From NCBI RefSeq assembly GCF_003353065.1, contig NZ_CP027806.1:1753353-1817352 (forward strand): DNA of 64,000 nt, in the 5' to 3' direction. Within the stretch, counting starts at the first letter, position 1. Each line of letters starts with the position of its first letter. The stretch is from Cyclonatronum proteinivorum. GTDB taxonomy: Bacteria; Bacteroidota; Rhodothermia; Balneolales; Cyclonatronaceae. The position numbers and the translations under genes are program-made. The notes under the pieces are model-generated. The model worked only from the letters and a program-made list of their open reading frames with translations. It did no database searches and was not told where the DNA came from. This document shows positions 8,052-17,396 of the stretch, in pieces.

Positions 8052-8846
8052 TCAGGCGGAGAATTTTTTCTTTACCGCTTTGCGCTTGAGTTTTTGGGCG
8101 AGCTGTACATCCTGCGCGGCTTTGAGGCCGAAGATGGCGGGGATTTTCTGAATGTCGGGGAATTTGCGGCGCTGCCATTCGCTGACTTCACACATGATGA
8201 TGAGCTCATCGGGGCTTGTGAGGTTTGCGGCTACGCCGAGTTGAGTGTCCATCCGCAGGGTGCTTGTGGCGGCTTTGAGGGTTTCGAGGTTGCGGAAGGG
8301 GGTTTCCATGAAGAGCTCGGTGCTGCCGCTTTGGGCAGAGTGTTGTTCAAGTTCGCGCAGCATGGTCGCGCGGGCTTCCGCTTTGGAGGGCAGGTAGCCG
8401 CTGAAGGCAAATTTTTGGCCGCCGAGGCCGAGGCCCATCAGCGCGAGTATGGGGGAGGCGGGGCCGGTGAGGGGCACGACTTTGATCCCGAACTTGTGCG
8501 CCTGTTTTACGAGGTCGGCGCCAGGATCGGCAACGCCGGGGCAGCCGGCGTCGGTGAGTACGCCGAGGTCGGTGCCGTTGAGCATGAGGTTTACGTATTC
8601 CTGAAGACGGAGCTCGCTTGTGGATTTGCTGAGCGGGAAAAAATGCACTTCAAATTCCGGAACCGGATGCTGAATCCATTGCAGGAAGGAGGCGGCCTGA
8701 CGTATGTTTTCGACGGCAAAGTGGTCGAGGCTGCGGGCGATTTCGAGGGTTGCCGCGGGCAGGGTGGTGTTTTCTCCGGTCCGGCTTAGCGGGGTGGGAA
8801 TAAGGAAAAGCTTTCCGAAACCGGCTTCAATGCTTTCTGCGCTCAT
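8052..8846 (-). CDS. Tetrapyrrole-methylase-fold SAM methyltransferase (RsmI-like)
   Basis: The 264-residue protein has the two-lobed TP-methylase layout shared by RsmI: LFLIPTPLS at the N-terminus, the VLTDAGCPGVADPGADLVKQAH loop and the VPLTGPASPILALMGLGLGGQKFAFSGYLP segment that form the SAM site, and a downstream METPFRN block. RsmI 2'-O-methylates C1402 of 16S rRNA. Many Bacteroidota carry this shorter, diverged paralogue besides RsmI, and its substrate is unproven. A basic Lys-rich tail (KLKRKAVKKK) suggests RNA contact. Start overlaps the upstream gene's stop as TGATG. Confidence 0.85.
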   Translation of the reverse strand: MSAESIEAGFGKLFLIPTPLSRTGENTTLPAATLEIARSLDHFAVENIRQAASFLQWIQHPVPEFEVHFFPLSKSTSELRLQEYVNLMLNGTDLGVLTDAGCPGVADPGADLVKQAHKFGIKVVPLTGPASPILALMGLGLGGQKFAFSGYLPSKAEARATMLRELEQHSAQSGSTELFMETPFRNLETLKAATSTLRMDTQLGVAANLTSPDELIIMCEVSEWQRRKFPDIQKIPAIFGLKAAQDVQLAQKLKRKAVKKKFSA

Positions 8847-9358
8847 CAGGATTTGTTTTCAGTGGGTTGCTCAAACTCCAGCCGCAGCTCTTGTCCGCCG
8901 GAGACTTTCGCAGCTTCAGCTTTGCGAATACTGTAACGACTTGCCCAGATGCTTACCGGAATCATCACGAGCAATGACAGTAAAATGACACCGATATTTA
9001 CCAGTACTGTGTTGCGGTGATAGTCGAAAGTTTTGATAATTACAATGTCGTAGGTTGTGCCGGCGAGATAGCGGATATCAACCGTGTTGGCGCCGATGAG
9101 GCGTGAGGCGTGCTGCGCGTGCAGGGTTAGGCGTTCTTTGCGTTCGGCGCCGTTGCCGTCAAAGAAGTGCAAATCTACGTAGCCGTTGGTTTGGGCCGCA
9201 ATTTGTTTAATCCGGAAATCCGTGATAAAGGCTTCGAGTTCTTCGCCTTGTTCCATGGTGTTGCTGATGCCATTGTACACCGAGACCTGCTGTATGAGCA
9301 AAGCGGTAAGGGCCAGCGGGATGAACCATGCGAGGTGTGATAAATGATACGGTTTCAT
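8846..9358 (-). CDS. Two-TM envelope protein, unknown
   Basis: A 170-residue protein with a first membrane segment (about 9-27), a roughly 80-residue beta-rich extracytoplasmic part and a second membrane segment (about 118-139), then a charged cytoplasmic tail. The layout recalls DUF3592-type proteins, but no signature is clear. Its stop overlaps the methyltransferase ATG, so the two are co-translated. Confidence 0.75.
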   Translation of the reverse strand: MKPYHLSHLAWFIPLALTALLIQQVSVYNGISNTMEQGEELEAFITDFRIKQIAAQTNGYVDLHFFDGNGAERKERLTLHAQHASRLIGANTVDIRYLAGTTYDIVIIKTFDYHRNTVLVNIGVILLSLLVMIPVSIWASRYSIRKAEAAKVSGGQELRLEFEQPTENKS

Positions 9359-9445
9359 GTAGGTAAGGACTTCATTAAAAGACGAAAGGGCGAAGTATGT
9401 TCACCCTTTCTGTGTGCCGGTCGGAATCAGTTGAATCGGATTTGA

Positions 9446-10153
9446 TCAGATAAGGTTCATTTTCTTCATGCCTTCAATAATCAGATCGGCCATGTGTTCG
9501 GTCTCGAAATGATCATTGCGAAGCACCATGTGGTAAAGTCCGGGATCGCTGATGTCGTGTTTGGAGAAGCTTTGGATGAACTCGAGGCGCTCATCTGTTT
9601 TTTCAGCAACCATTTTTTCAGCTTCGTACCGGCTGATACCGAGCTTGCGGGCTACCCGGCTTACCCTGAAATTAAAACTACCTGTAATGCGGACATTGAA
9701 AAAGTGCGTTTCTTTTTGCGCGAGAATGGAGGCGCCTGCCCCCAAAATAACGGCATTGCCCTGATCTCCGATAATTCTGACGTTCTGTGCGAGTAGTTTG
9801 TAGCGTGTGAAATCTGAGGGTGCAACCCCGAGGAGTTCCTGAAGGTCCTGAAACAGCTTGGAACCGCCTGATTTGGCACTTTCATTGAAGAGTTCAAGGT
9901 TCAGGTCTGTTTCTTTGGCAATATCAAGAATGAGCTCTCTTGAGTAGAGTAACCATTTCTGATCTTTGGTGCTGAGCCTTTTCACGAGCTCTTCTGCAAG
10001 CGGGTAGCCACCGCAGCCAAATTCGCGGGAAATAGTAATGGTCGGAAAAGGGTGATCAAGCGTGCTGCCGCTGCGAAGCCGGTTGGTTTCTTTAATCTCT
10101 TTCACATAATCAGCAATGCTGCGGGTGTTCTTAGGCGTCAGTTTTGAAATCAT
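9446..10153 (-). CDS. Cytidylate-kinase-like family protein
   Basis: The 235-residue protein belongs to the cytidylate-kinase-like P-loop family (Cytidylate_kin2). The P-loop is the variant ISREFGCGGYPLAEELVKRL (about 42-61), and GAGASILAQ and FNVRITGSFNFRVSRVARK (arginine-rich lid) follow. Many Bacteroidota encode this protein in addition to true Cmk; its substrate is unknown. No neighbour points to a pathway. Confidence 0.85.
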   Translation of the reverse strand: MISKLTPKNTRSIADYVKEIKETNRLRSGSTLDHPFPTITISREFGCGGYPLAEELVKRLSTKDQKWLLYSRELILDIAKETDLNLELFNESAKSGGSKLFQDLQELLGVAPSDFTRYKLLAQNVRIIGDQGNAVILGAGASILAQKETHFFNVRITGSFNFRVSRVARKLGISRYEAEKMVAEKTDERLEFIQSFSKHDISDPGLYHMVLRNDHFETEHMADLIIEGMKKMNLI

Positions 10154-10213
10154 GTTTGCTCCTGATTTAATAATAAGAAATTGAAGGTCAGTGTAGGATT
10201 TGGGTCAGTCAGT

Positions 10214-11446
10214 TTAAAAAGTCGTGTGGGCAGCGGTAGGAGCGTCAGTTTCATCGCGCGGGGTCAGTCGCTGTTCAGAGGCCAGACGCGTGAGCCGGCG
10301 GAGTTCGGGATCGTAAATCAGCCGCCGCTGCAGGTCCTGATTCATGTGATTGCTTGACATGTGCAGGTAGAAGGCGACCGGAAGGTCATCAAAAAAGAGT
10401 ACCTGTGCAAAGCGGTTGCCGGTATAGACGGAGGTGCCGAAATCCATGCCGGTCTGAAAACCCAGACGGCTTCCGAAAAGTGCGCCGTATTCTGAAGCGT
10501 GCTGCTGAACAACCGGATCTTCAAAAGCCCAGCCAAAAGGCTCCAGAATCCGGGCTCCGGCATTGGTGCTGATGAAGCGGCCTTCCATGACATCAGCGAG
10601 AATTTCTGCCAGTTTGAGCGGTTCAGCCCGGCTCCAGAGTCTGTGTGTAGCCCGCTCGTCAGCAAGCAAGCGGTTGCGAATGTGACCTGCGCGCTGACCT
10701 ACTTCAGCCGCAAAATCGGAATCCTGTACATAGCGCTGCGAGAGGGTTTTGGCGACAGACAGACGCTCTTCGGTATCCATCTCATGCAGCCGGGCAATTT
10801 CGGTATGGGGCTCGGTGTCTTCATCCCGCATGATTACCGCAATTTGCAGGCCTGAGCCCGGTATCCAGGGTTCTATGCGCCCAGCACCAACGGAATCGAT
10901 GAGCGCGTTTACGCTTTCAGCACCAAGGTAGAAGAACAGCCAGTCTGAGGCAGCCTGACTGTAATTACGTGATACCAGATACCGCACGTCGCGAAGGGCC
11001 ATTGTTCCGTTGGTTGTTTCCACACTGCGCATGGCGTTGCGGTGCGTGTTTTCGTACCAGGTTGGCACGAGAAAAGCGTCTATTTCTTCCCGGTGAATAC
11101 GGTCGTTGGGATTCAGCTCACCCGCCTGATATTGGCGTTCAAACTCCATGAGTAAAAATAAATTCGAGAGCGCGCCCATTACGCGGGGCGTTTCGGCATT
11201 GTAGAGGATGGAGTCATCTGGGGTGGTCAAATTTAAAGAGACCAGCGAAACATGTTCCGGTGCAGCTTCCATGAACTCAACAAGGCCTGCGAGCGAGTAC
11301 GTTTTTTCTATCCATTCTGAACCTTCGGAAAAGGATTCGGGGTCAGAAAAAACCACTTTGAAAGCCGTCCAGTTAAGCCCTACTACCAAACCGAGAATAC
11401 TGGCAGTGATGACGAAGAAAATAAGTAGTGTCTTGAAAGCTTTCAT
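10214..11446 (-). CDS. Serine-hydrolase/beta-lactamase-like protein, probably inactive
   Basis: The 410-residue protein has an N-terminal membrane anchor (about 7-27) and an exported domain whose order recalls class-A beta-lactamases/PBP-like hydrolases: a PRVMGALSNLFLLMEFE helix where the SxxK nucleophile helix should be, a long insert, and SQAASDWLFFYLGAESVNALIDSVG where SDN and the following helix usually lie. SxxK is absent and SDN is altered, so catalysis is doubtful. It may be a binding or structural homologue. It has its own upstream region and no close partner. Confidence 0.6.
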   Translation of the reverse strand: MKAFKTLLIFFVITASILGLVVGLNWTAFKVVFSDPESFSEGSEWIEKTYSLAGLVEFMEAAPEHVSLVSLNLTTPDDSILYNAETPRVMGALSNLFLLMEFERQYQAGELNPNDRIHREEIDAFLVPTWYENTHRNAMRSVETTNGTMALRDVRYLVSRNYSQAASDWLFFYLGAESVNALIDSVGAGRIEPWIPGSGLQIAVIMRDEDTEPHTEIARLHEMDTEERLSVAKTLSQRYVQDSDFAAEVGQRAGHIRNRLLADERATHRLWSRAEPLKLAEILADVMEGRFISTNAGARILEPFGWAFEDPVVQQHASEYGALFGSRLGFQTGMDFGTSVYTGNRFAQVLFFDDLPVAFYLHMSSNHMNQDLQRRLIYDPELRRLTRLASEQRLTPRDETDAPTAAHTTF

Positions 11447-11573
11447 TCAAACGGAAATAAGTCTAATAATTACGGCTTATGCTAAAAGCCAGCTTTAAAT
11501 TATAATATACAGAACTAACCCTTCATCATACCGTGTAATTCGTGAAAACAAGCTCAAAACCCCAAAAAAATAG

Positions 11574-11613
11574 CAAAAAAAAACCCGGCCAGTATTCCAT
11601 GACCGGGTCTCCC
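11574..11613 (-). terminator. Rho-independent terminator for the 42-residue ORF
   Basis: On the minus strand ACCCGG and CCGGGT form the base of a hairpin that contains a few mismatches higher up, and it is followed directly by eight T residues. It lies 71 bases downstream of the small ORF at 11684-11812 and would separate it from the serine-hydrolase-like gene. Confidence 0.7.
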
Positions 11614-11683
11614 AAACATAACTAACAACTAATCTTATGAATCAATCTAATCAAACTAACTACTATGAATAATACGGGTCTTG

Positions 11684-11812
11684 CTATTTGCCAATCCGGA
11701 ATATCATATCAATGAAGGATCGGAAGGCGTCGAAAATTGTTGCTTTAAAATTGCTGTGATACTTGTCGAAATTATGAAGCTGATTCCGCTTCATGAAGAG
11801 GTTTGTATTCAT
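11684..11812 (-). CDS. Small protein, 42 residues, unknown
   Basis: ATG at 11812 reads MNTNLFMKRNQLHNFDKYHS, then a second half rich in Phe and Ile (FRSFIDMIFRIGK) to TAG. A strong Shine-Dalgarno (GGAGG) lies 5 bases before the ATG, and a clear terminator lies downstream, so this is a self-contained transcription unit. The second half could form an amphipathic helix. No family recognised. It occupies an otherwise gene-free 570-bp gap. Confidence 0.6.
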   Translation of the reverse strand: MNTNLFMKRNQLHNFDKYHSNFKATIFDAFRSFIDMIFRIGK

Positions 11813-12014
11813 TTGAACCTCCGTAACATTAAATTAAAGGTAATTAAGTAAGTGATTATATGCAAGTACTAAAACACGAATGTAAGAAATATTTAAGTGT
11901 TTGAAGTCTGTTATTGATCACTTGTTTAATATACGAATGCGGGGGTTGAAATTATATGAATATTATGTGAAGAAGGGTGGCTTAACACCGTTTCATAATA
12001 CATGGTGACGGTTT

Positions 12015-12236
12015 TTAAAGGTCAACCAAAATGATCTCTTCGTAGTCAGATTCTATTTCATCAAGTAAAGGATTGGCACGTTTTTCAATTTCAGCGCTGT
12101 CAAATTTGCTTAATCCTTCAATACGAATGAACAGTATCTCCCGAAAGCTGTCTTCGGTAATCTCATAACGGGCAGCGTCAAACTGATTTGCCAGTGCCTG
12201 TGCGAGTTCTTCAACCGTAATCCCCTGATCTTCCAT
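12015..12236 (-). CDS. Small acidic protein, unknown
   Basis: A 73-residue acidic protein beginning MEDQGITVEELAQALANQF and ending EEIILVDL. The start at 12236 is preferred over an upstream in-frame start because AGGAG precedes it. Predicted fold is alpha/beta and soluble. No motif recognised. The divergent anmK gene starts 109 bases away, so the promoters share that gap. Confidence 0.65.
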   Translation of the reverse strand: MEDQGITVEELAQALANQFDAARYEITEDSFREILFIRIEGLSKFDSAEIEKRANPLLDEIESDYEEIILVDL

Positions 12237-12345
12237 AGCTCCTATTTTTGTATCATTAAATAAAGTTGGGTTGCACGGGTACTTCTTCTCAGCTCTCCCG
12301 GCAAGCAACACAAATTAACCATTTCCGAATTCATAATCCTACAGC

Positions 12346-13560
12346 ATGTTCCCGCCTTTATTTGAACCATCCGGCGACTTTACGGCTGCGGCCCTGCTTT
12401 CAGGTACTTCGCAGGATGGCCTTGATGTCGCTTTTTATCGCATTACGCCATCTCCGCAAGAACCGCTTCGCCCACACATGCGGCTGCTAACGGCCCGGAC
12501 ACATGCTTTTCCGGAAAAACTGGCCGGTATGCTGCGCCATCTCAGCTTTCGCGCTGATGCGCCGGTGCGTGACCTTTTGCAGTTTGAACAGCACTTTGCC
12601 TTGTTTTGTGTGAATGTATTGCAGCAAAACGCCGAAAGTGCCGGTTTAAATATCAGCGACCTGCATTTTATTGCCACACACGGACAAACGCTTTATCACG
12701 AAAAACTAAGTCGTTCAGCTTTCCGGGCGCTCAGCCTGCAGCTTGCTGGTGCCGATTATCTCGCTTCGAAATTGGGATGCGCGGTCGTGAGTGATTTTCG
12801 CACGCGTCACATCGCGGAAGGGGGAGAAGGTGCCCCGCTTGCGCCTATACTCGATTACCTGTACTGGCAGCCTGAAGCCGGTACACGAATTATGCTTAAT
12901 CTCGGTGGCATTGCAAACATCACCGTTTTACGTGCCGGCGCTTCACTGGCAGAAACAGCTTACGGGGATACCGGACCCGCCAATAAGCTCATGGATCAGC
13001 TCATGCAGCGGGATGGAGGCGCGCCCTGGGATGCGGGCGGGGTGATCGCAGCTTCCGGTCAATTGCAGCAAGCCGTACTCGAGCTGCTGTTGCGCGAGCC
13101 ATATTTCGCGCTTCCCTTTCCCAAATCAACCGGACCCGAGTTGTTCAATCTTACTGAAACCGAAAGGAGGATTCGGACCGCTGGTCTTCCGGTGCCGTCT
13201 TTCCCCGATTTTATGGCGACGCTCAGCGCGCTTACTGCCACTACGGTCGCGGACGCTATTTCCCGCCTGTGCAATTCGGCAGTGACTTCCGACGCCGGCA
13301 CCGAAATTCTCGTAAGCGGCGGCGGTGCCAAAAACGCGCACCTGCTCCGGCAGATTGAGCTTCTGACCGAACTTCCGCTACGCATTGCAGGCAGTGAAAG
13401 GGAAGCGGACGGCGATGAGACGGCTTCGGGTAGTCTCACCGCAGATTTCAAAGAAACGCAGCTTTTTGCGCTTCTTGGCTATCTCACGCTGTACACGCAA
13501 GGAGCCGAAATTTTCCGACCTGGACAGCCAGTCCGACTCGCAAAAATCTCCCTGCCCTGA
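12346..13560 (+). CDS. anmK: Anhydro-N-acetylmuramic acid kinase
   Basis: The 404-residue protein matches AnmK in length and motifs: LLSGTSQDGLDVAFY (phosphate loop), FIATHGQTLYH, LGGIANIT and YGDTGPANKLMDQL, followed by the C-terminal LVSGGGAKNAHLL ASKHA-fold block. AnmK converts 1,6-anhydro-MurNAc to MurNAc-6-phosphate in cytosolic murein recycling, which MurQ then uses. No other recycling gene adjoins. It converges with the helicase gene. Confidence 0.93.
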   Translation: MFPPLFEPSGDFTAAALLSGTSQDGLDVAFYRITPSPQEPLRPHMRLLTARTHAFPEKLAGMLRHLSFRADAPVRDLLQFEQHFALFCVNVLQQNAESAGLNISDLHFIATHGQTLYHEKLSRSAFRALSLQLAGADYLASKLGCAVVSDFRTRHIAEGGEGAPLAPILDYLYWQPEAGTRIMLNLGGIANITVLRAGASLAETAYGDTGPANKLMDQLMQRDGGAPWDAGGVIAASGQLQQAVLELLLREPYFALPFPKSTGPELFNLTETERRIRTAGLPVPSFPDFMATLSALTATTVADAISRLCNSAVTSDAGTEILVSGGGAKNAHLLRQIELLTELPLRIAGSEREADGDETASGSLTADFKETQLFALLGYLTLYTQGAEIFRPGQPVRLAKISLP

Positions 13561-13613
13561 GCACTACCCCATACCCTGTTTTAGCCCGGAAAGCCATCAT
13601 CCTGCAAAAAAAA

Positions 13614-16600
13614 TTACGCGAATAGTTCTAACAGCTCTTTGCGGTCAAGCTCTTTGAAAATACCGGCTTCAGCGGTAATGAGCTGATCCGAAAGCTTTTG
13701 TTTGCGCTCCTGAAGCTGCAGTATCTTTTCTTCTACGGTATCGGGGCAGATCAGCCGGTACACGAACACGTTCTCGGTTTGCCCGATGCGGTGCGTGCGG
13801 TCCATCGCCTGACGTTCCGCTGCCGGATTCCACCAGGGGTCCATGATAAACACGTAGTCTGCCGCAGTGAGGTTGAGTCCTTCGCCCCCGGCTTTGAGGC
13901 TGATCAGGAACAGCTTCTTGTTTTCATCTTGCTGAAACCGATCAACCCGCTCCTGACGATCTTTGGTTTTGCCATCGAGATACTCGTAGTCCCAGTTTCG
14001 CTTTTTGACTTCTGTCTCAATCACCCGCAGAAATTTCACAAATTGCGAAAACACCAGCGCGCGGTGTCCTTCACTGATCAGCTCTTCGGCCAGCTCCAGA
14101 AAGCGGTCAATCTTGGCAGCTTCCCGAATACTTGACTTGGTCAGAAGCGGAGAACAGCAAATCTGCCGTAGTTTAGTAAGGCCTTCGAGTACCACGAAGC
14201 GCGACTCCCGCACGCCTTTCTCATCAAGAGATTTGTTGATAATCTCGTAGTACACCTGCCGGTGCTTATCATAGTATTTGCGCTGTCTTTTTTCCATCGG
14301 ACAGTGAATAATGCTTGACGTGAGCGAAGGCAGGTCTTTGGCTACTTTCTTTTTGGTGCGCCTTAGGATGAAGGGTGCGGTGATTTTTTGGAGCATTTCA
14401 CCCGCGTCTTTGTTTTCAAGCTTCTCAATCGGTTTGACCCATTTGTTCAGAAAGTGCGCCTGATTGCCGATCATGCCGGGGTTCAGGAACTGAAACTGCG
14501 TCCATAAGTCCATGACCGTGTTTTGAACCGGGGTTCCGGAGAGACAAATCCGCTGTTTGGCATTCACCAGCCGAACGGCCTTGAACGTCTGACTTGTGGG
14601 GTTGCGCATACTGTGTGACTCATCGAGTACGGCTATATCAAAGGTGATTTCTTTGAACACTTCGATATCGATGCGCAGGGTGCTGTATGTTGTGATGATG
14701 AGCGCGGCCTCGGGCCATTCTTCCGGATTTTGATTCCGATCGCTTCCGTGGTGCACGTAAACGCCTAAGTCCGGAACAAAGCTCGCCGATTCCGCCTGCC
14801 AGTTTTGGATAACTGAGCGCGGTGCTACAATCAGACAGCGCGGCGGCTGTCCCGTCTGCTCCGTGCAGTGCTGAATGTAGGATAGTACCTGAATGGTTTT
14901 GCCAAGACCCATATCGTCGGCCAGAATGCCGCCAAAGTCGTAGCGGCCCAAAAATGAGAGCCAGGAAAGTCCGGCAAGCTGATAGGGCCGCAGTTCCCCG
15001 TGAAAGCCTTTGGGAGCCGGCACTTCTTCTATGCGGTCAAACGAGCGAAGGCGCGCCACATAGCTTTCGAAGGTTTCATCTTTTTCGATCTCATCGGCTT
15101 CTTCAAGCAAAGCGTCGAGCTGTCCCGCCATAATTTTGGGCACGCGGGCATTTTGTTTACCTGCCTCAATAAGGTGCATTAATTTCCGGATGCGCTCCAG
15201 CCAGGGCTTGGGCAGCTCGCCGTTTGTGCCGTCGGCAAGTTTCACGTAGGAAGTACCGGGAACGAGAACCTGCTCGATATCGCTCAGGCTTAGCTGCTGA
15301 CCTTCAAAGTCCAGCGTGCCGTTGAGTTCAAACCAATCCATACCGCTGGAAATCTGAAACTTTTTAGCCGTCATCTTTTTCGGGCGGGCGTACTTTTTGA
15401 GTGTTTCTTCCCCGTATACTTCAAGCCCGTCTTTTACCAGTGCCGGAAGCTTTTTTGAAAGCCATTCAATCGGATTCTTTTGGATGTAGAAATAATTCGA
15501 GTAAGCTGTGGGTTGCAGGCCGGAAGCGCGCAGCCTGTCTTCCCATTCGGTTTCCAGGTTCCTGTCCCGGGTGAAGCTGCGGATTTTATAGGACACATTA
15601 TCCCCGTTGTCACTTCTAAGGGCTGCCGTGTAGAAAGAATCTGCCTCGATGTTTTCATCCGGTTCAGATCCGTCATAGGCAAATTTGAGTCTCAAATAAA
15701 GCGCTTCTGATGTTTCGGTCAGATACAAGCGGGGCACAGGGGTGATTTCCAAAGCCGTGCAAATCCCGTCTTCAAAGGCAAAATCAACCGCATGCTGTTG
15801 CATTCGTGGAAACAAATCCTGAAAGAAGGCTTCCACATCATCCGCTTCGAGCGTAATGTCTGAAGCCTGCATATCCGTAATCAGCATGGCCGTTTGCTCG
15901 TCCGCATTTACTTCAAAGATTCCCCCGTCATAATACACCCAGCAAGGCTTGCGACTGATCAGAATGCATTCCGATAGGGGGATTTTGTTTTCTCCATGAA
16001 GTAGGCGAAAGGCTAAGCTGAAGCTGTTTGGGATGATATTGTTTTCAGCGTCCCGGGTTCTTAGCATAAATCCCTGAAGCTTGCCTTTGCCTTTCAGGAT
16101 GCTTGCCTTTTTTGTTGAGATTTTCGGATGCTTAATCTTGATTACTTCGCCGGTGAGCAGCGAAAGAATGTCAGTAAATTCTTCATACCGTCTGATGAGA
16201 ATACCCTTGTTCGCGTAAGTTTGCGCCTCAATTTCGTAGATGGCTTTCAGGAAATTCAGGATGATATGGTCGCGGGAAAGCTCTGGCTTAGCTTTTGCCC
16301 AGGGATCCCAGTTATAAAAATTGTAGTAGCTCATTTTTCGGATATACTGCCTTTTTTCCATGATGTCATCATAGACCGCTTGGGGGAAAAAACTCCACAT
16401 ATCACTGTTGAAAAACAGGCAGTAAGTATAACCCGGTTTATCCAGCTTTTTGATGTTTTGTAACTGAAGGGTCGGCGGCTTTTTGAAAAGCTGATTCAGT
16501 CGTCTCAGGTTTATGGCTTGATCACTATCCCTTCCGAAACGCTCAAGACGATCTAACAGCGCGAGTTCAAGAAGGGCCGCCATGGTATGCTTGCATTTTA

Positions 16601-17135
16601 TAATGCTGTAGTTGTTACCGCGGGCTGCCGGACAGGTGCAGCTTGTTCCGATGTCAAGGTGCCTGAGCGCATATAAAGCTTCTTGCGAAGGCGGCGGCTG
16701 AAGGTCGATGTAAACTTTGTAGCTTCTGTTGCCTTGTACCTCAACCGTAAACTGTGTGTTTTCCTGATTCTCGCGGAGAATCTGTTTGACGCGATCTTCG
16801 CGGTAGTATTGGAGTCCGCGTGCGACGTCCCTGTCCGCTGAGTCTACGTAGGTATCACCAAGCCAATCTGCAAGCACTTCTCTCACCCCCAATATCGGAT
16901 CCAGTTCCGGGTTAATCGGGAGATCTTCCCTCATGTAATCAAACGGCAAACTCGTAAGCAGACTCATGATGGGGGCTACGGTCTTCTGACCGATCCCCTT
17001 GATGTCGAGCAGCTCCGCTTCAAACTTTCCGAAGAGCTGTTCAAGGCAAACAATTCCTGCGTTCTGAAGGGCAGTTACGATGCGGCTCTCAAGCTTGAGT
17101 AATATCGGGTCGAAATGACTAAATCTCTGGTACAA
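13614..17135 (-). CDS. SNF2-family helicase with SWIM zinc finger
   Basis: The 1173-residue protein has a helix-hairpin-helix-like start (ELLDIKGIGQKT, about 41-52), a SWIM domain (CTCPAARG then CKH, about 160-187), a long SNF2-associated middle, and a C-terminal SNF2 ATPase. The ATPase shows DDMGLGKTIQ (Walker A, near 735), DESHSMRNPTS (DEAH-like box), CLSGTPVQN, and a helicase C lobe with FLISLKAGGEGLNL and THRIGQ. Such bacterial Swi2/Snf2 proteins remodel protein-DNA or RNA-polymerase complexes. Intact and monocistronic. Confidence 0.93.
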   Translation of the reverse strand: MYQRFSHFDPILLKLESRIVTALQNAGIVCLEQLFGKFEAELLDIKGIGQKTVAPIMSLLTSLPFDYMREDLPINPELDPILGVREVLADWLGDTYVDSADRDVARGLQYYREDRVKQILRENQENTQFTVEVQGNRSYKVYIDLQPPPSQEALYALRHLDIGTSCTCPAARGNNYSIIKCKHTMAALLELALLDRLERFGRDSDQAINLRRLNQLFKKPPTLQLQNIKKLDKPGYTYCLFFNSDMWSFFPQAVYDDIMEKRQYIRKMSYYNFYNWDPWAKAKPELSRDHIILNFLKAIYEIEAQTYANKGILIRRYEEFTDILSLLTGEVIKIKHPKISTKKASILKGKGKLQGFMLRTRDAENNIIPNSFSLAFRLLHGENKIPLSECILISRKPCWVYYDGGIFEVNADEQTAMLITDMQASDITLEADDVEAFFQDLFPRMQQHAVDFAFEDGICTALEITPVPRLYLTETSEALYLRLKFAYDGSEPDENIEADSFYTAALRSDNGDNVSYKIRSFTRDRNLETEWEDRLRASGLQPTAYSNYFYIQKNPIEWLSKKLPALVKDGLEVYGEETLKKYARPKKMTAKKFQISSGMDWFELNGTLDFEGQQLSLSDIEQVLVPGTSYVKLADGTNGELPKPWLERIRKLMHLIEAGKQNARVPKIMAGQLDALLEEADEIEKDETFESYVARLRSFDRIEEVPAPKGFHGELRPYQLAGLSWLSFLGRYDFGGILADDMGLGKTIQVLSYIQHCTEQTGQPPRCLIVAPRSVIQNWQAESASFVPDLGVYVHHGSDRNQNPEEWPEAALIITTYSTLRIDIEVFKEITFDIAVLDESHSMRNPTSQTFKAVRLVNAKQRICLSGTPVQNTVMDLWTQFQFLNPGMIGNQAHFLNKWVKPIEKLENKDAGEMLQKITAPFILRRTKKKVAKDLPSLTSSIIHCPMEKRQRKYYDKHRQVYYEIINKSLDEKGVRESRFVVLEGLTKLRQICCSPLLTKSSIREAAKIDRFLELAEELISEGHRALVFSQFVKFLRVIETEVKKRNWDYEYLDGKTKDRQERVDRFQQDENKKLFLISLKAGGEGLNLTAADYVFIMDPWWNPAAERQAMDRTHRIGQTENVFVYRLICPDTVEEKILQLQERKQKLSDQLITAEAGIFKELDRKELLELFA

Positions 17136-17396
17136 AGGCAGCTCCTTTCCGGGAAAACTGATGAAGGTGGTTTGGGATCGAAACTTAGGAAATCTGCCTC
17201 ATCAAAGCACTACGGAAAATGGAGAAGCTAAAGCCATTTTGCAGGCTTCCTGTAAAATCCATATCTTACAATGATATTTTAATATCAGTAATGGTGTTAA
17301 GGCTTGTGCAGCAAAAAATACCATCTCTGGTGAACAGATCTCCCAATTATCAACCCATACGGCTCTTCCTGAGCCAAACCAAACCCCCTTTTTACG

